Notes under the pieces: model-generated | What the model was told of the DNA's origin: nothing | Databases searched by the model: none | The model's input: the letters and a program-made list of their open reading frames with translations, nothing else | From: Trileptium ribeirensis | Lineage: Eukaryota; Nematoda; Enoplea; Enoplida; Thoracostomopsidae | Reading direction: 5' to 3' | Length of the DNA stretch: 64,000 nt | NCBI GenBank assembly: GCA_030248225.1 | Contig: JASANE010012231.1 | Location: 62,001 to 126,000, forward strand | Part shown: positions 10,796 through 22,136 of the stretch, one piece after another | How positions within the stretch are numbered: position 1 is the first letter of the stretch | How the letters are laid out: each line of letters opens with the position of its first letter | Made by a program: the position numbers and the translations under genes

Positions 10796-10955
10796 ATTTC
10801 GAGGTGATTATTATCTTCTTTGCTAATTGATGCCATTTCGTTGCTTCGCCAACTATGGGGTATCGGTTGACCATACATTTGGATTCGTAGTTGTTGATAG
10901 ACAAAGGCTCCCAAAAAATTATGTCCATATATCGCAATGTTTGAAAAGTTTTTAT

Positions 10956-11336
10956 TTACTTTGAACCGAATTTTTGTACCTTCTTTTCCATGGGAACTTT
11001 TACTAAAAAGTAGCCCACTGCACTTTCTGTTAGATCCCCGTTGAATCCAACTGCGCATAAAGCTGTTTCTTTGAGGGGCAGCCGTTTGAAATGTCTTTTG
11101 TATTGTTCTTCACTGATGATCGTTATTTGTGATCCAGTATCGACCAAACCTCGTAGCTTCTTGTTCCCTTCCGGATACGCACTGATGTGATATCGTGATA
11201 GGACTGTTGGATCGCTACATGGTTCGTGTTCTCTCGAATGGTCCGCTTGATTTACTTCAACCAACGTTTCTTTCTTTTCGTCCACCGATATGTCATCGAT
11301 CTTCCCGAATTCTTTTGAGTGCTCTCTTCTTTCCAC
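10956..11336 (-). pseudogene. Retroviral-type aspartic protease (pepsin-like fold)
   Basis: The frame contains LRGLVDTGSQITIISE, the active-site loop of retropepsins, with DTGS at 11130-11141. About forty residues later comes a hydrophobic strand (VGYFLVKVPM). The enzyme acts as a dimer and cuts the Gag-Pol polyprotein. It follows the gag zinc knuckle, as expected. The N-terminal sixty residues are a charged linker from gag. The frame is open for 126 residues, but the flanking frames are shifted against it, so it is no longer part of a continuous polyprotein. Confidence 0.8.
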
Positions 11337-11454
11337 TCTGCTCGATTTTGATTTTCGCCGTTTCGTTTGATTGATTCATTAGGTTTGGTAGGATCCAGTG
11401 TCGATTTTGACTTTGTTGCTGACTTCCCGATCGAGTTTATTTTGTACTTTGTCC

Positions 11455-14147
11455 CATGTTTCTTGGGCACATTGCTCCATTCTATAGCCCAACCTTCCGC
11501 AATTGTTGCACCTGGGTGGCGTTTGGTTCCTCGCCGTTTGCCGAGTCTGTTGCTCTTGGTTTATTACCGGTACTGACGTTCTTTGTTGTTATTGCCAATT
11601 CATTTGAGATTGCATTGGTTGGTTGTGGTACTTGCACCGGTTGAATCGGTTGTAGCATTTCCATCCGTCCATAGTACGGTTGTATCGTATGTTGATAGTT
11701 CATGTTAGTTTGCGTTGGCATCATCGGTATCGGTGTTGTCCACGGTTGCATTACTTATTGTTGTTGCGGTTGGTGTACTTGCATCGGTCGATTGTTCCAA
11801 CGTTGCGGTCGCCATTGCATTTGTGGTTTTTTCCCTCGGTCGCCAAATCTGTTGACCCGTACTCGGTTTCGTTTGATTGACGTTCGGTTGACTCGGTCGG
11901 TTGGATTAAATCTCTTGATATCTTAATCATTGCTCGCGTGTGCTTTGCAATCCTAGAGTCATTTGTTGGTCGAGGTTCTCCACCGCTTCGGCTTTCTTCG
12001 CCGACGTTGCGAAGGTTTCTTCCTTTGTCACGCACAATCGATTTCAAGTTTCGTTCTTTAACCCTGTGATCAGCGCGGACTTGAGGACTTCTTCAACGAT
12101 TGATTCGGGTATATACCTTTCGCGGTAAGGTGTGAGTGCTGCGTACACTCGTAAACAATCTACGAAGTCTTTGAAAGTTTCCGTTTGCCGTAAACTTTGC
12201 AATTTGTTAATGTGATTTGTAAACGGTTCCGCTATATCGAATCTTTCTTTGAACTTTTTGACCAATTCGTTGTAGTTGCTGAGTTCTTCAGCCTTTTCGA
12301 ACGGCAGGACTTCCATATATTCTGCTTTCCCGCTCATTTTTGTTTTCAGGACTCACAACTTCTCTTGTTCGTCGTCAATTCTGTCTTGAGCCAGCGCTTT
12401 CTCGAGTTCTTTCCGGAACTTCTCGAAACTTGTGTCGCCTTTGTACGATTGTAAGTTTCGAACCTCGTTCTCCATCTTGACCAAGATCGCTTGGCCGATT
12501 GATTGTTGCTTTGTATTCGGCACTTGCGGCGTTTCTTTAGTCACCAGCTTGTTCAGTACTTCGATCAGTTGATTCATTGTCATCAAATCATTGATTTGGC
12601 TCGTTGTCGTCGTTGTTTGTTGGCGTTGATACTATTGACATACGTATAGTGTTGCTGTTGCTAATGGTACTCCGGAATTGATCAACTAATTGCTGCCCGC
12701 GATTTTCATGAGATTGCATTGCGAGACCGCTGGAGTTGCACTGTAGTATCCGTCGTCGTTTTGCATTGCACAGGTTGCTGTTGTTTGTACTTGGTTCCAT
12801 GTGCGCATCGTTTGAAACGCCCCGCAGTTCGTCGTTATGTAAGGGGTTTGCATCTGATTGTATACATTCGCGCTTTGCATTGCACCGAAATTCGTTGTAG
12901 CGCTCGGGATTTGTGCTTGTTTCTATGTATTCACCGTTTGACTTGTAGCGGTTCGTTCTTTATTTGCACCGGGTCGATCTTGAATTCATCGAATTGCTCT
13001 TGATTTGTACCGAATCGTCCGTGGTTCGTATCAACTTGATCTTGGTTTGTGTTGTGTCGCATTTGGTTCATGCCAAATCGATATTGATTTGCACAGAATT
13101 CATTTCCATTTGCACCGAATTGTTCCGGGTTTGTCTTGGATTGCATTTGAATTGCTCCGAATTGATCGTAATTCGTGCTGGCTTGGTCACAGTTTGCGTT
13201 GAATCGGCTTTGATTTGCACCGGTTAGTTCTTTATTTGTACCGGTTGGGTCGTAGATTGTCTTGCTTGATCTCGGTACACATTGAGTTGTGTTTGCATTG
13301 CACCGAATTGGTCTTTCTTTGTACCGAATCCATCATCGCTTGTCTCGACTTGGCCTCGAATTTCGTTATTTTGTATTGATTTTGCACCAAATCGTTCTAT
13401 AATTGCACCGAAGTGATCGTAGTTTGAGTCGGTTTGGTCTTGGTTTATGTTGGATCGCTTTTGGCTTCCACCGAATTGTATTCATATTCACCGATTGTCG
13501 GTTTGTTTTTGTCGTTTTTGCTCAGTTATTGTTGTTGCTCGTATATCTGTACTGTGTTTCTTTTTGCACCGCGTGCTTCTTCGTCGTTGACCGTAATTAT
13601 TATCGGGTGTACTTGCTCCGATTCTTTCGCGTTGTTTGGCGCCATTTTTACTTGGTCTCGATCGAAGAACCTTCGTATTTCGATTTCTTCATCTTCATCA
13701 TTGTTTTGTGATTCTTACCTTGGTTGTGCTGGCGGAACTTCTGGTTTGTCTTGGTCGAAACATTGGCATAATTGTTGCAACTCTTTGGTCAAAGTTGCAT
13801 GCTCTGTTATAAATTGCAACTGCTTTTCTTTTTGTTGTTGCAGTTTTTGTATCGCTTCTCGCATTTATTTTTCGCGATCTTCCCTTGCTACGAATAGTTG
13901 ACCGTTGCTTGCTTCTTTTTGCTTCGGTATACGTTCCTTGCAGGCTTCTTTCGTCTTGCGATTGTTCTTGTATTTTTGGCTCAGGCGGTGTTGAGTAGAA
14001 TTCTCGAGTTATCTCTTCGAGTTCTTTTGTCACGTTCATTGTTCCTTGAGCTTTTTCGCTTGATGATTATTCCATCCCGACGTTCTTTGGTTTCGTCATT
14101 GGTTCTTTGTCGATTGTTATACTAGCTGGCGTTCTCTGAAGTGGCAT
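11455..14147 (-). pseudogene. gag region with capsid-like domain and CCHC knuckle, decayed
   Basis: The likely start is the ATG at 14145-14147 (MPLQRTPASITIDKEP). After one in-frame TAA it continues into the frame at 13698-14039 (MNVTKELEEITREFY, then basic sequence). A glutamine/asparagine-rich repeat domain follows (separate entry). The capsid-like part lies at 12044-12586 (LSNYNELVKKFKERFDI, LRQTETFKDFVDCLR), matching the layout of retrotransposon gag domains. A single zinc knuckle is at 11469-11510: the spacing is C-x2-C-x4-?-x4-C and the histidine position reads tyrosine. Gag packages element RNA into particles. Frameshifts near 12045, 12340 and 13260 break it. Confidence 0.75.
12930..13345 (-). 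repeat. 21 bp (7-residue) degenerate repeat inside gag
   Basis: On the minus strand the sequence translates as consecutive seven-residue units: NQSRFNA, NCDQAST, NYDQFGA, IQMQSKT, NPEQFGA, NGNEFCA, NQYRFGM, NQMRHNT, NQDQVDT, NHGRFGT, NQEQFDE. The consensus is about N-Q-x-Q-F-G-T. Above 13260 the same units continue in a shifted frame (KKDQFGA, MQTQLNV). The 21 bp period keeps the frame. A Q/N-rich, regularly spaced phenylalanine repeat suggests a flexible, self-associating region; that is inference. Confidence 0.8.
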
Positions 14148-14374
14148 TTTAATATTTACAATTTAGACAGGCTTACGTAGAACGTCCTGGTTATGTGGTC
14201 TACTATTTGCTACTACCGTATAAATAATTTTTATTTTGGCATTTGCCTTATTTCGCGCTAGGGGTTTAATTTTTGTTTTCAAAAATTTTTTGACTACTTT
14301 TATTTTATCAGCAATTTGTCCCACTTTTACACAAAATCGTGGTCACTATGTTATTTTATGGTGTTTTCACATGG
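14148..14374 (-). other. Leader between LTR-like block and gag
   Basis: About 230 AT-rich bases upstream of the gag start on the minus strand. A retrotransposon would have its primer binding site here, but I cannot identify an 18-base complement of a tRNA 3' end. Confidence 0.4.
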
Positions 14375-16721
14375 GAAGGCTTGGATTAAGAATTTTCCTT
14401 ATGACGGCTATCGGTAATTAAGAAGGGACAGGATCTGTCACCTGAAGATTGTGGTCTGAGGTGTGCCCAGTAGTATGCTGGTGGGACGTTGAGCTAGCGC
14501 GCATCCTTCTTTGCGTGGCCAAGATCCGTTGCCCCATATTTCGCGTTGCGGCGTGCTTCTTGTTCAGCTCGATCACTCCAATTCAAATACTTGAGTATAA
14601 AACGTGTAGGAAATAATGTTTATTGCAACACCGGCAAAACTATTAAGGCACCATAGTGAGCACTTAACACCCGTAGGCTGTGACACGCTACAGCTCTCTG
14701 AGCAATTAGAGTTCACCCGTAGGTCGCTATACACCGTACTATTCTTTAGCACCGAGGATCTAATTGACCACACTTCTAAACGCACCGGATACTCTCGATT
14801 ACCTCTAGATGTTGTCACTGTTCGGCACTAGCACACTCACTATTTTTACCGTAGGTCCTATTAGTTCCAGTTACAGTATATGCTAATCTAATACGCCTCT
14901 TGTGGGGTTTATACGACCGTCCCCGAATGGCTGACGACGCACGTTTGTCTGAGTATCTGAACCTAGGACCTACATTTACGCTAGTGCAGTCTTTAATTAG
15001 GGTAAAGGTTTGAGCGAACACCGGTTACTTTTACGTTAGCTGTTACTTTACTAAAGAGCATATGAGTTCATACAATCGGCTCCGAATGGCTGACGCGATT
15101 GCAGGGTTAATTAACTACCTTAACCTGAGCGTTAGATTTACGCTAATAAGTGCCGGTTATGTTATGTTTGTAGTCGCCCCCGAATGACTGGCTGGATACT
15201 TATGTGAAGTAGATAGCAGCGGTCGACTACTATCTAGTTGATAGTTTTGCTCAATTCATATGCCCCCGAATGTCTGACCAACTGGATGGTTGTTAGGTGT
15301 AGTATTCTGGAGATTTTGGCCGTCCGAATCCACTCCCTTTACTCGTCCGGTCTTCTCAAGATTAACACTACTTGCTGAGCCGCCCCGAATGGCTGCCGCA
15401 ACCAACAAGTAATGCTACTATACCCGTACCTACCTGTTCTACTCGCCCTGGGTTTTCTCACCCAACACTTGGGGTCGAATTTTTACGTATTATCTATAGT
15501 TAATACAGGATCGCTTTTAATACCTGGATTTTATAGATCTTACGATTTTATTTGGGAAAACTAACATTAGAATAATTAATACTATTCTTAATTTACCTAT
15601 TTGTGTAGAAATTGTTTAACTAAACGCCACTTAAAATTTAGAGTTTAGAACACGCCGCTCGGCACCAATAAAATGAGTACTTCACTGTCCGGTAATTGTC
15701 TCTAGGCACCACGCGGAAAGCCGAGTATAGGCTTTTATCAGTACCGTTATCTACGCCAGATATTCTCCACATAATTATTATGATCCTCTGACGCAGTTCT
15801 TTGTGTACTGTACTGTAAGAAGTGTTGAAAAATAGCTAAAATCTAGCAAGAACCATGGAACTCATTAGTAACTGTCATGTAACCGTACTCTATAACTAAT
15901 AAACCGTAAAGTGTCACCGTCGTTAAAATTAAAAACAAGAACGTAGGTAATTAGCTATGTCGCCAAAATCAGAAATTAAACAATATAATCATTATATGAA
16001 ATAAAACACTTATCGGGACTGACAACTTCTTTTTCTGATCACTTCCCGACGACAACCGCCAAAACTAACCAAACTGTTAAGTATAAGTTAGCTAATAAAT
16101 CAAATTAACTCATCAAATTATGCAAATTAGTGGAAAGAAAACAGGTTAAACTTCCAAAATCCAAATTTTCAGAGAACTAAAATTTTAGGAGCTGAGTAAT
16201 AATTGAAAAACTGTAAAAAGACCCCCATTTTAAAGGTTTTGGACCGCGGTAGCCTACAAGTATTATCATTACATTAGGCTACCTTGATGAACGTAGCTAT
16301 GTAATCTGCTAGTACCAAAATGAAAATCCTAATAATAAACAACAGTAATCGGGAGTAATTTTTTACGCTATTAGTAACGAATCAAAAAGCCAGAAGTCCT
16401 AAGAGTATTTCTTTTACGCTACTGCAATAGCGGCCGAACTGAATCCGCAGATGCAATTAAACAACACTGGACTGCTGACGTAAAATTAAAACTCATCTAA
16501 CTTCATAGCTACTTTAAGAAATGAACAAAGAATATGCAAATTAGCATAATTTTTGAACAACAAAATAACAAATTTATGAATTTAGGAGAAGTAGTGCTAT
16601 GGGGGCCATATAATAAATGAATTTGGCGAAAACTTAGATTTTTGGCGGGTTTTGGGTTATCTTTGGGTGGCTAGAAAGGTTTGGCGCCGAAAAATCTTTT
16701 GTAGCCTGCTGGGCCCCGACA
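14375..16721 (-). mobile_element. LTR-like block G1 (putative 5' LTR of the Ty3/gypsy element)
   Basis: Read on the minus strand it starts with TGTCGGGGCCCAGCAGGCTA and carries AATAAA at 14619-14624. It ends in sequence shared with blocks G2-G4 (AATTACCGATAGCCG and a downstream stretch). It contains five spaced copies of a GC-rich module with core CCCCGAATGGCTG, read on the + strand (14921, 15080, 15177, 15264, 15382). It lies 230 bp upstream of gag in the orientation expected of a 5' LTR. At ~2.3 kb it is long for an LTR. No coding frame is recognised. Confidence 0.55.
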
Positions 16722-17136
16722 GCTCCTGTTGTCGGTTGAGCAACTTCCAATGATGCTGTTCTTTAATCCTCTCATGCCCACTAGGTCCAAATGAACCCAA
16801 CGCACATTGCGACTCGTTGTGTTCACTGAGTCTGTCGTATATCGTACGTTTGAACGTGCGTTCTTATTCGTTCGCTTTGTGAGGTCCCTTACGGAACCGA
16901 GCAACAGCTCTCAGATAGCTCAGTGGTTTGCGTACACAAGTTTCACAAGTTTCATGAAGCATCTGCAGCGGACCGACTCTTGATTTACTGACAATCTGGA
17001 GCAGCTTCGAGCGAACCGCAGTCTAACTGCGGAGATGGGTCATAAAACTGGGGGAACAAAGCCCCCTTTGTTCCCCCCACTCAAAAATCCGGGGGGGGGG
17101 ACTAGTCCCCCCATCCCCCCAGGATCTGCGCCCCTG
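16722..17136. other. Spacer with a hAT-like terminus and a lone tRNA box A
   Basis: The right end (17040-17136) reads, on the minus strand, CAGGGGCGCAGATCCTGGGG followed by long G and C runs. This resembles the CAGGGGCG end of hAT-type DNA transposons; the other end is not found. At 16912-16930 TAGCTCAGTGGTTTGCG matches a tRNA D-arm/box A, but no box B follows within the expected distance, so no tRNA gene is called. The rest holds no gene. Confidence 0.45.
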
Positions 17137-17139
17137 GAC

Positions 17140-17335
17140 CCAATAAATACTACGAAGTCGGGCAGGGATGTGAGGATTTCCTGCCGTGTGCTCACCAGTT
17201 GCGCAATGAGTACAGTGACAATTAAAAACTCGTTCGTCACCGTAAGACGCGCGGGAGGTTCGTTGAGAAGAATCAGAGGTCAACGCGCTTTGTCGGTGTA
17301 TCGCACTTTTTCTAGGTAATGTCGAAATCGCGGCT
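17140..17335. repeat. 190 bp repeat R, first copy
   Basis: AATAAATACTACGAAGTCGG through GTGTATCGCACTTTTTC is repeated at 20155-20340 with moderate divergence. Both copies contain ACGAAGTCGG, GTGCTCACC/GTTCTCACC, TTCGTCACCGTAAGA and CAGAGGTCA. On the minus strand both copies can be read in one frame (VTNEFLIVTVLIAQ against VTNKLLIATVLIAQ), but the two also differ at many residues, so I do not call a gene. Confidence 0.6.
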
Positions 17336-17344
17336 TAATAACTT

Positions 17345-17590
17345 ACGAATCTGGGGAGGGATAGCTTTACTTGGTAAGAGCGCCTTCTTGCTTTAATAGC
17401 GGATACAAGCGCGGTACCTTGGGATCGAATCCCACCCCTACCCAACTTTTCAGTCGGCCGTTTTTCAAATACCTCCGTCTTCAAGCTTCTACCGCTTGGC
17501 CTAAATGAAATATACATTATGTAACATTAAAGTCGTAAGGGAGGGTCAGATTCAGCTGCCGCCCTGCCGAACCCAGTATCATATCTGCTG
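17345..17590 (+). repeat. tRNA-derived SINE copy S1
   Basis: A pol III-like box A (TAGCTTTACTTGGTAAGAG, 17362-17380) and box B (GGGATCGAATCCCA, 17421-17434) lie about 60 bp apart, as in a tRNA with a long variable region. Downstream the body (AACTTTTCAGTCGGC through CTGCCGCCCTGCCGA) matches copy S2 at 26540-26690. The acceptor stem is imperfect, so this is a SINE head rather than a working tRNA gene. Confidence 0.7.
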
Positions 17591-18029
17591 GCTGAAGTCT
17601 AATAACGCTTGCATTAACTTCCTCCAAACAGATAATAGTGTTATGTTTTTCTGAGGTAATATGCCAATCTTGCGTTTAGTCAATTTAATGGCGAAGGTGA
17701 AACGCATACTGTGTGTTCTCGATATGTAAGCCTGCGAATTTGCCTAACCTGTTCTTGTATGAACCTTTATACTAAGCCTTAAAACCTAAGCTGGGTGCTG
17801 CCTCCCCCTATCCTCTTACACTAAGCTGCTCTTTTTTCTAACGATATATATCCGTCTGGTTCTTGAAATGGACGTGGTCCTAGAATTCATGATGACAGTG
17901 TTTCGGTAAAAGTATTAATAAATTTAAAATTTCAAATCAAAACAACTTATGTAGCTTGGATAAAAGTTTGTGACGGAAAATAATGATATAGCTACCATAT
18001 TGTTCACAGCTATGAAGAACAGTGCTATT
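17591..18029. other. No recognised feature
   Basis: I see nothing beyond short AT-rich stretches. It separates SINE copy S1 from LTR-like block G2. Confidence 0.5.
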
Positions 18030-20125
18030 TGTTGGGGTCTTATAGGCTAGGAAGGTCAAAAACCTTCGAAATTCGTTGATTTTTCACATTTTAATCTACC
18101 GTGTTTTACGGTACCTGAAACTTACTTTGAGATTTTATTTCTTAAAATTTTAATTTTAACTTAACTAACCTAACTGAATTTGCATAATCGCTATTATTAG
18201 TAGTATTAGCTACCTATTATTGAATTTGTTTCTATTATTGTAGTTTAGTCGTGACGGTCAGAGCTGAAGATCAGCGGCGGAAGTAGTCGGAAGTTCGAGA
18301 GAGAAACGGGAACAAATAATAATTACCGCACATCGCAACTATTGTTTTATGTTTTTGGCTTGAGGTTACCTAGCTAGTATAGGTAGTAGTGTTGCGTCAG
18401 CTATATAGTTGTGGTTTAAATCTGTTTCGGGTTAGGCATCAGGATTGGAGAGTTTTATTATTGACTTTGCGTTATAGTTTAAAGAATCTCTCAATAGTTT
18501 TACAGCTTAATCTGAAGAACGTAGAAGGATTGCGTGTCCTTATTTGGTATCGCTATCCTACTGGAAAGGTGCTTATACGCGGCCCTTAGCCCAGTGGATT
18601 AGGAATTTAATTTAGACTTGTAGAGACGCCTATAATCGGGTCTCTTGTTGCATCGTGTGTGGCCTATTGCTTAAATTACACCGGAAGCGCAAATAAAGCG
18701 CGGAATTTAGATGGTTTAGCGAGAGAGCGTGGTGAAGAGTTACTATGTAGCTAACATCATAGGAATTAGCGAAGGACTAGAAGGTTCTAACTCAGCTTAT
18801 AGTATCTGGTACTCGGAGCAGCTGCACAAATAAGTATCTTAATTGGTTTATTATCTTATTTAGTAATATTACTTTCCCTTATAAAACAGAAAAAGTGGCC
18901 ATAATTATAGTAGGAGCGGTAGTTAGAAACGTAATAGGTTTAGTAATACCTTAAAATTTCGGCCCTTTTTTACAAGTGAGTAGTAACCAGGACCAGAGTG
19001 GGACTTGAAAATATTAGTAGTGCAACTGTGTCGTCTGGCAGCCTTCCGGTATCATCGACGTGGGAGCGTTATTCTTGAGTACACCGGGCGAGTAAGGGGA
19101 CTGGTTCGGACGATCAAAAAGTCTAGCATCTTACCTAAATAGCAGTATCGTCATCCGTCCAGGGGCGTACACTAAGCAATCTTCAAATGCATAGTAGTCA
19201 ACCGCTACTGTACAGCTTTAATAACGTGGTCTGGCAGCCTTCCGGTGTCGGCCTGTGTAATATATGTCGCACTACTAGCGTACGTAAATCTAAGGCTTAG
19301 GTTGAGGTAATTACGTAATCGCATGGTGCACTTGGCTTCTGGGAGTGTGTCGTGTTAAAACCATAACGTTGGTAACAAACCACAATCACTATCGCTCAAG
19401 TGTAACCTTTAAACAATAGTTTTGATAACTTAAGGATAAGGAATAGGTCAAGCCGTAGGTAGCTTTAACTTAACCTAAGATCTAAAGTACTAGAAAGGGA
19501 TTGTCGAGAGTACCGAATTCAGTGGACGAAGTGCAGAGTGAAAGTGAAACGTCACACTGTGCAAGTCAAGTGTCAGACTGTGCAATAGGAGGAGTCAGAC
19601 TGTGCAATTGAATCCGGTAGAGTATAAGCGTGAGCTGAAAGCAATTCAGTACTAAAGAAAAGTACTAACATTTTTGTAACAAGGGCTTACTTAACGGTAT
19701 CGAAAAATTAGTGTGAAGTCTGCGTGAGTGAAAATTCTGTACGAAAGAACGGTACCGAGGTTTTAAACCGAGCACTGAAGAGAGTACGTACCCGGGTACG
19801 GTCATCAAAGTCATTGCCAAAAGCGATAGACGGTGTATCAGTGCCTAACATTTTATCGTTCGCAATAAACGTTTTATATCCGTATCTGTTGACCGACTAT
19901 CTGAAACTCGAGCAATAGGACCGAGCAAGGGTCACGCTGCATCGCAAAATATAAGGCACGAGTACCGCTCACGAAAAAGGAAGACGCGTACCATAATAAG
20001 CGTACCACCGGCATTCTACTGGCCACACCTCGAACCGCACAATCTTTCGGTGACGAATCCCATCCCCTTTTTAATTCCGATAGCCGACATAAGGAAAAAT
20101 CCTCTACCAACCCCTACCTCCAACA
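18030..20125 (+). mobile_element. LTR-like block G2
   Basis: Read on the + strand it begins TGTTGGGGTCTTATAGGCTA, matching the starts of G1 and G3, and carries AATAAA at 19864-19869. It ends near CCCCTACCTCCAACA. Two copies of the GC-rich module, TCTGGCAGCCTTCCGGT, lie at about 19035 and 19231. The segment 19962-20100 matches G1, G3 and G4 (GTGACGAATCCCATC, CGATAGCCGACATAAGG). Five-base target duplications were not found. A box A-like CTTAGCCCAGTGGATTAGG at 18585 lacks a box B. No coding frame is recognised. Confidence 0.55.
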
Positions 20126-20154
20126 AAACCAAATGAAATATTACTATTTGTCAA

Positions 20155-20340
20155 ATATAGCGGCTTAAATGCTACGAAGTCGGGTAGGCATGTGAGGTTG
20201 TCGCGCCGTGTTCTCACCCTTTGTGCAATAAGTACAGTGGCTATCAAAAGCTTGTTCGTCACCGTAAGATGGGGGTTCGTTGCCGAGAAACAGAGGTCAT
20301 AGTGCTTTATCTGTGTATCGTACTTTTCCTGCGTGTTATA
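20155..20340. repeat. 190 bp repeat R, second copy
   Basis: It matches 17140-17335, beginning AAATGCTACGAAGTCGGG and ending near GTATCGTACTTTTCCTG. It fills the gap between the inverted blocks G2 and G3. Confidence 0.6.
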
Positions 20341-22136
20341 TGGTTTTATTTTCTGGGGGTAGGGATTTTTCATTATATCGGTTATCGGTAATTAAAAAGG
20401 GACGGGATTCGTCACCGGCAGACTATGTGGTCCAAAGCGTGGTCAGTAGATTGCCGCTGGGACGTGAATACGGCGCGCGTCCTTCTTTGCGTGATCAGTA
20501 TTTGGCTTATCTTTCGCGTTTCGGCGTGTATCTTGCTTGGCTCGTCACTCTGGTTCAGATACTCGAACACCATACGCGTAGTTAACAATGTTTATTACAG
20601 AACCAGATAAAATGTTAAGGCACGATAATGAGCTAATTTGGCCTGTCGCTGTGACACAATGTTTGGCTATTGAGTAACTAAAGTCCTTGCTCTTAACTTT
20701 TGGCTCTCACTATCCTCACGATAACACGCTCACTGATCACTGAATTTTGATACCGGCTCCTTCACAGCTGTTAAATTCTGCACACTCTTCTACCACTAAG
20801 CAATCTAGGCGCGTACCTAAGGCTACTAGCGTTATCGTTAGATTACCTGCTATTTTATGTGAGGTTTGTACGACCGCCTCCGGATGGCTGACGACGCACG
20901 TTTTTATGAGTACCCTTTATCTCCCTACAAACATAATATAGCCGGTACGCTAATAAATACCGGCTATATTATGTTTGTAGTTACCTCCGGAAGGCTGGTA
21001 GGCTATTTATGATGAACTAAACAATAGCGGTCGACTGCCGAATAGTTGAAGTTTACTCAACGTATTCCCCCGGAAGGCTGGCTATACTGGTATTTGGGTA
21101 TGAAATACTCGAGATTTTGGTCGTCCGAACCAACCCCTTACTCCCCCGGTATTCTCAAGACTAGTATTACTTGCTTTGTCGACCCCGGTTAGCTTCCAGA
21201 TTCCACAAGTAACACTACTAATTTGTTCGAGACCCACCTGTATTCTCACCCTGGTTACCACTCACTCGACACTTGAGGGCGAAATTTTTATATCTTATTA
21301 GGACTAATAAACCTAGTACAGTGCCACTCTTAATAAATAGTTATAGAACCTAAGATCTGAATTGGGAACTAATATAATTAAGATAATTAATAAGATTCTA
21401 AGATACCTATAGCATTCTACCTAAGCGCCTTCTCTGTGAATAAATGTTCTAGCATGCCACTTCACGAATTAAAGTCCAAGATTATGCTCTACTCCGTGCA
21501 AGCTGTGACAAATATATATTGGAAACCCGACTATAGCGTTTCCTTGCAGTTCAATAATTGATCAAAAGCCCGAGTACAGGCGCCTTTCCGGAGATACGAA
21601 CCAAGTAACAGAAGGGCCGTGTATAATCTCCTTCCAATAATATAACCACAACTAGAAATAGGAACGCAATTCTTTGCGTCGTCAATAATGGATCGGTTAA
21701 ATAGTCCAAATAGCTAGCACATCCTTCGCAATCCGGCTATAATGCTCCCTTATCAATTCAAGTAAAACTATAAAACCAAGTAACTCGATTCCGGTTAGAA
21801 AAGAAATATAATGACACAACCTATTAGCTAGGTAACCACTTGGTGATTATATAAAACAAAGAAAATCAATAACAAGACAATTCTTTCTTCGCCGCTACTC
21901 AGATCAAGACTGAAAAGAAAAATAAAAATTAAACTCTTAACTACGTATACTTAGCTAATAAGAAATACAAAAGCAAAAATATGCAAATTAGGAACTAAAA
22001 GGAATTAAATTATATAAATTTTAAGATTTTGAAAAATCGAAAACTTAGGGAAACATGTAATAAGGTATTTAGTGAAAAAATGAAAAATTAAGATTTTATT
22101 CCCAGAAACGCCCTGGTAGCCTACTAGACCCCGACA
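20341..22136 (-). mobile_element. LTR-like block G3, inverted relative to G2
   Basis: On the minus strand it begins TGTCGGGGTCTAGTAGGCTA at 22136 and carries AATAAA at 20591-20596. It ends in the CGGTTATCGGTAATTAAAAA region near 20380-20340 (as read on +). Modules CTCCGGATGGCTGAC (20878), CTCCGGAAGGCTGG (20985) and CCCCGGAAGGCTGG (21067) correspond to those in G1. The block faces G2 end to end, so 18030-22136 is a large imperfect inverted repeat with repeat R at its centre. Confidence 0.55.

Larger units (their letters stand above)
6433..16721 (-). mobile_element. Decayed Ty3/gypsy-type LTR retrotransposon
   Basis: Read on the minus strand the order is LTR-like block, gag, protease, RT, RNase H, charged linker, integrase, PHD finger. 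Protease before RT and integrase after RNase H is the Ty3/gypsy order. Every coding part is broken by stops or frameshifts, and several catalytic residues are changed (RNase H D to N, integrase E to D, zinc knuckle H to Y). The 3' LTR was not found. The ~2.3 kb block upstream of gag is called LTR because it begins with TGTCGGGG on this strand, carries AATAAA, and has three more copies nearby. The primer binding site could not be identified. Confidence 0.8.

Noticed and set aside
10266..10807. + strand frames with hydrophobic, membrane-like composition
   Set aside because: They are complements of the lysine/asparagine-rich polyprotein segment, which yields phenylalanine/leucine-rich antisense frames.
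13403..13901. Long + strand open frames (102 and 155 residues) rich in F, L, S and C
   Set aside because: They are the opposite strand of gag; the minus-strand reading gives the repeat domain and charged gag text.
16912..16990. Complete tRNA gene starting at the TAGCTCAGTGG box A
   Set aside because: No box B or paired acceptor stem within the normal distance.
17023..17319. Overlapping frames on both strands over repeat R and the hAT-like end
   Set aside because: They span C/G runs and a repeat junction; in the two copies of repeat R the frame shows many amino acid changes, so no sign of coding constraint.
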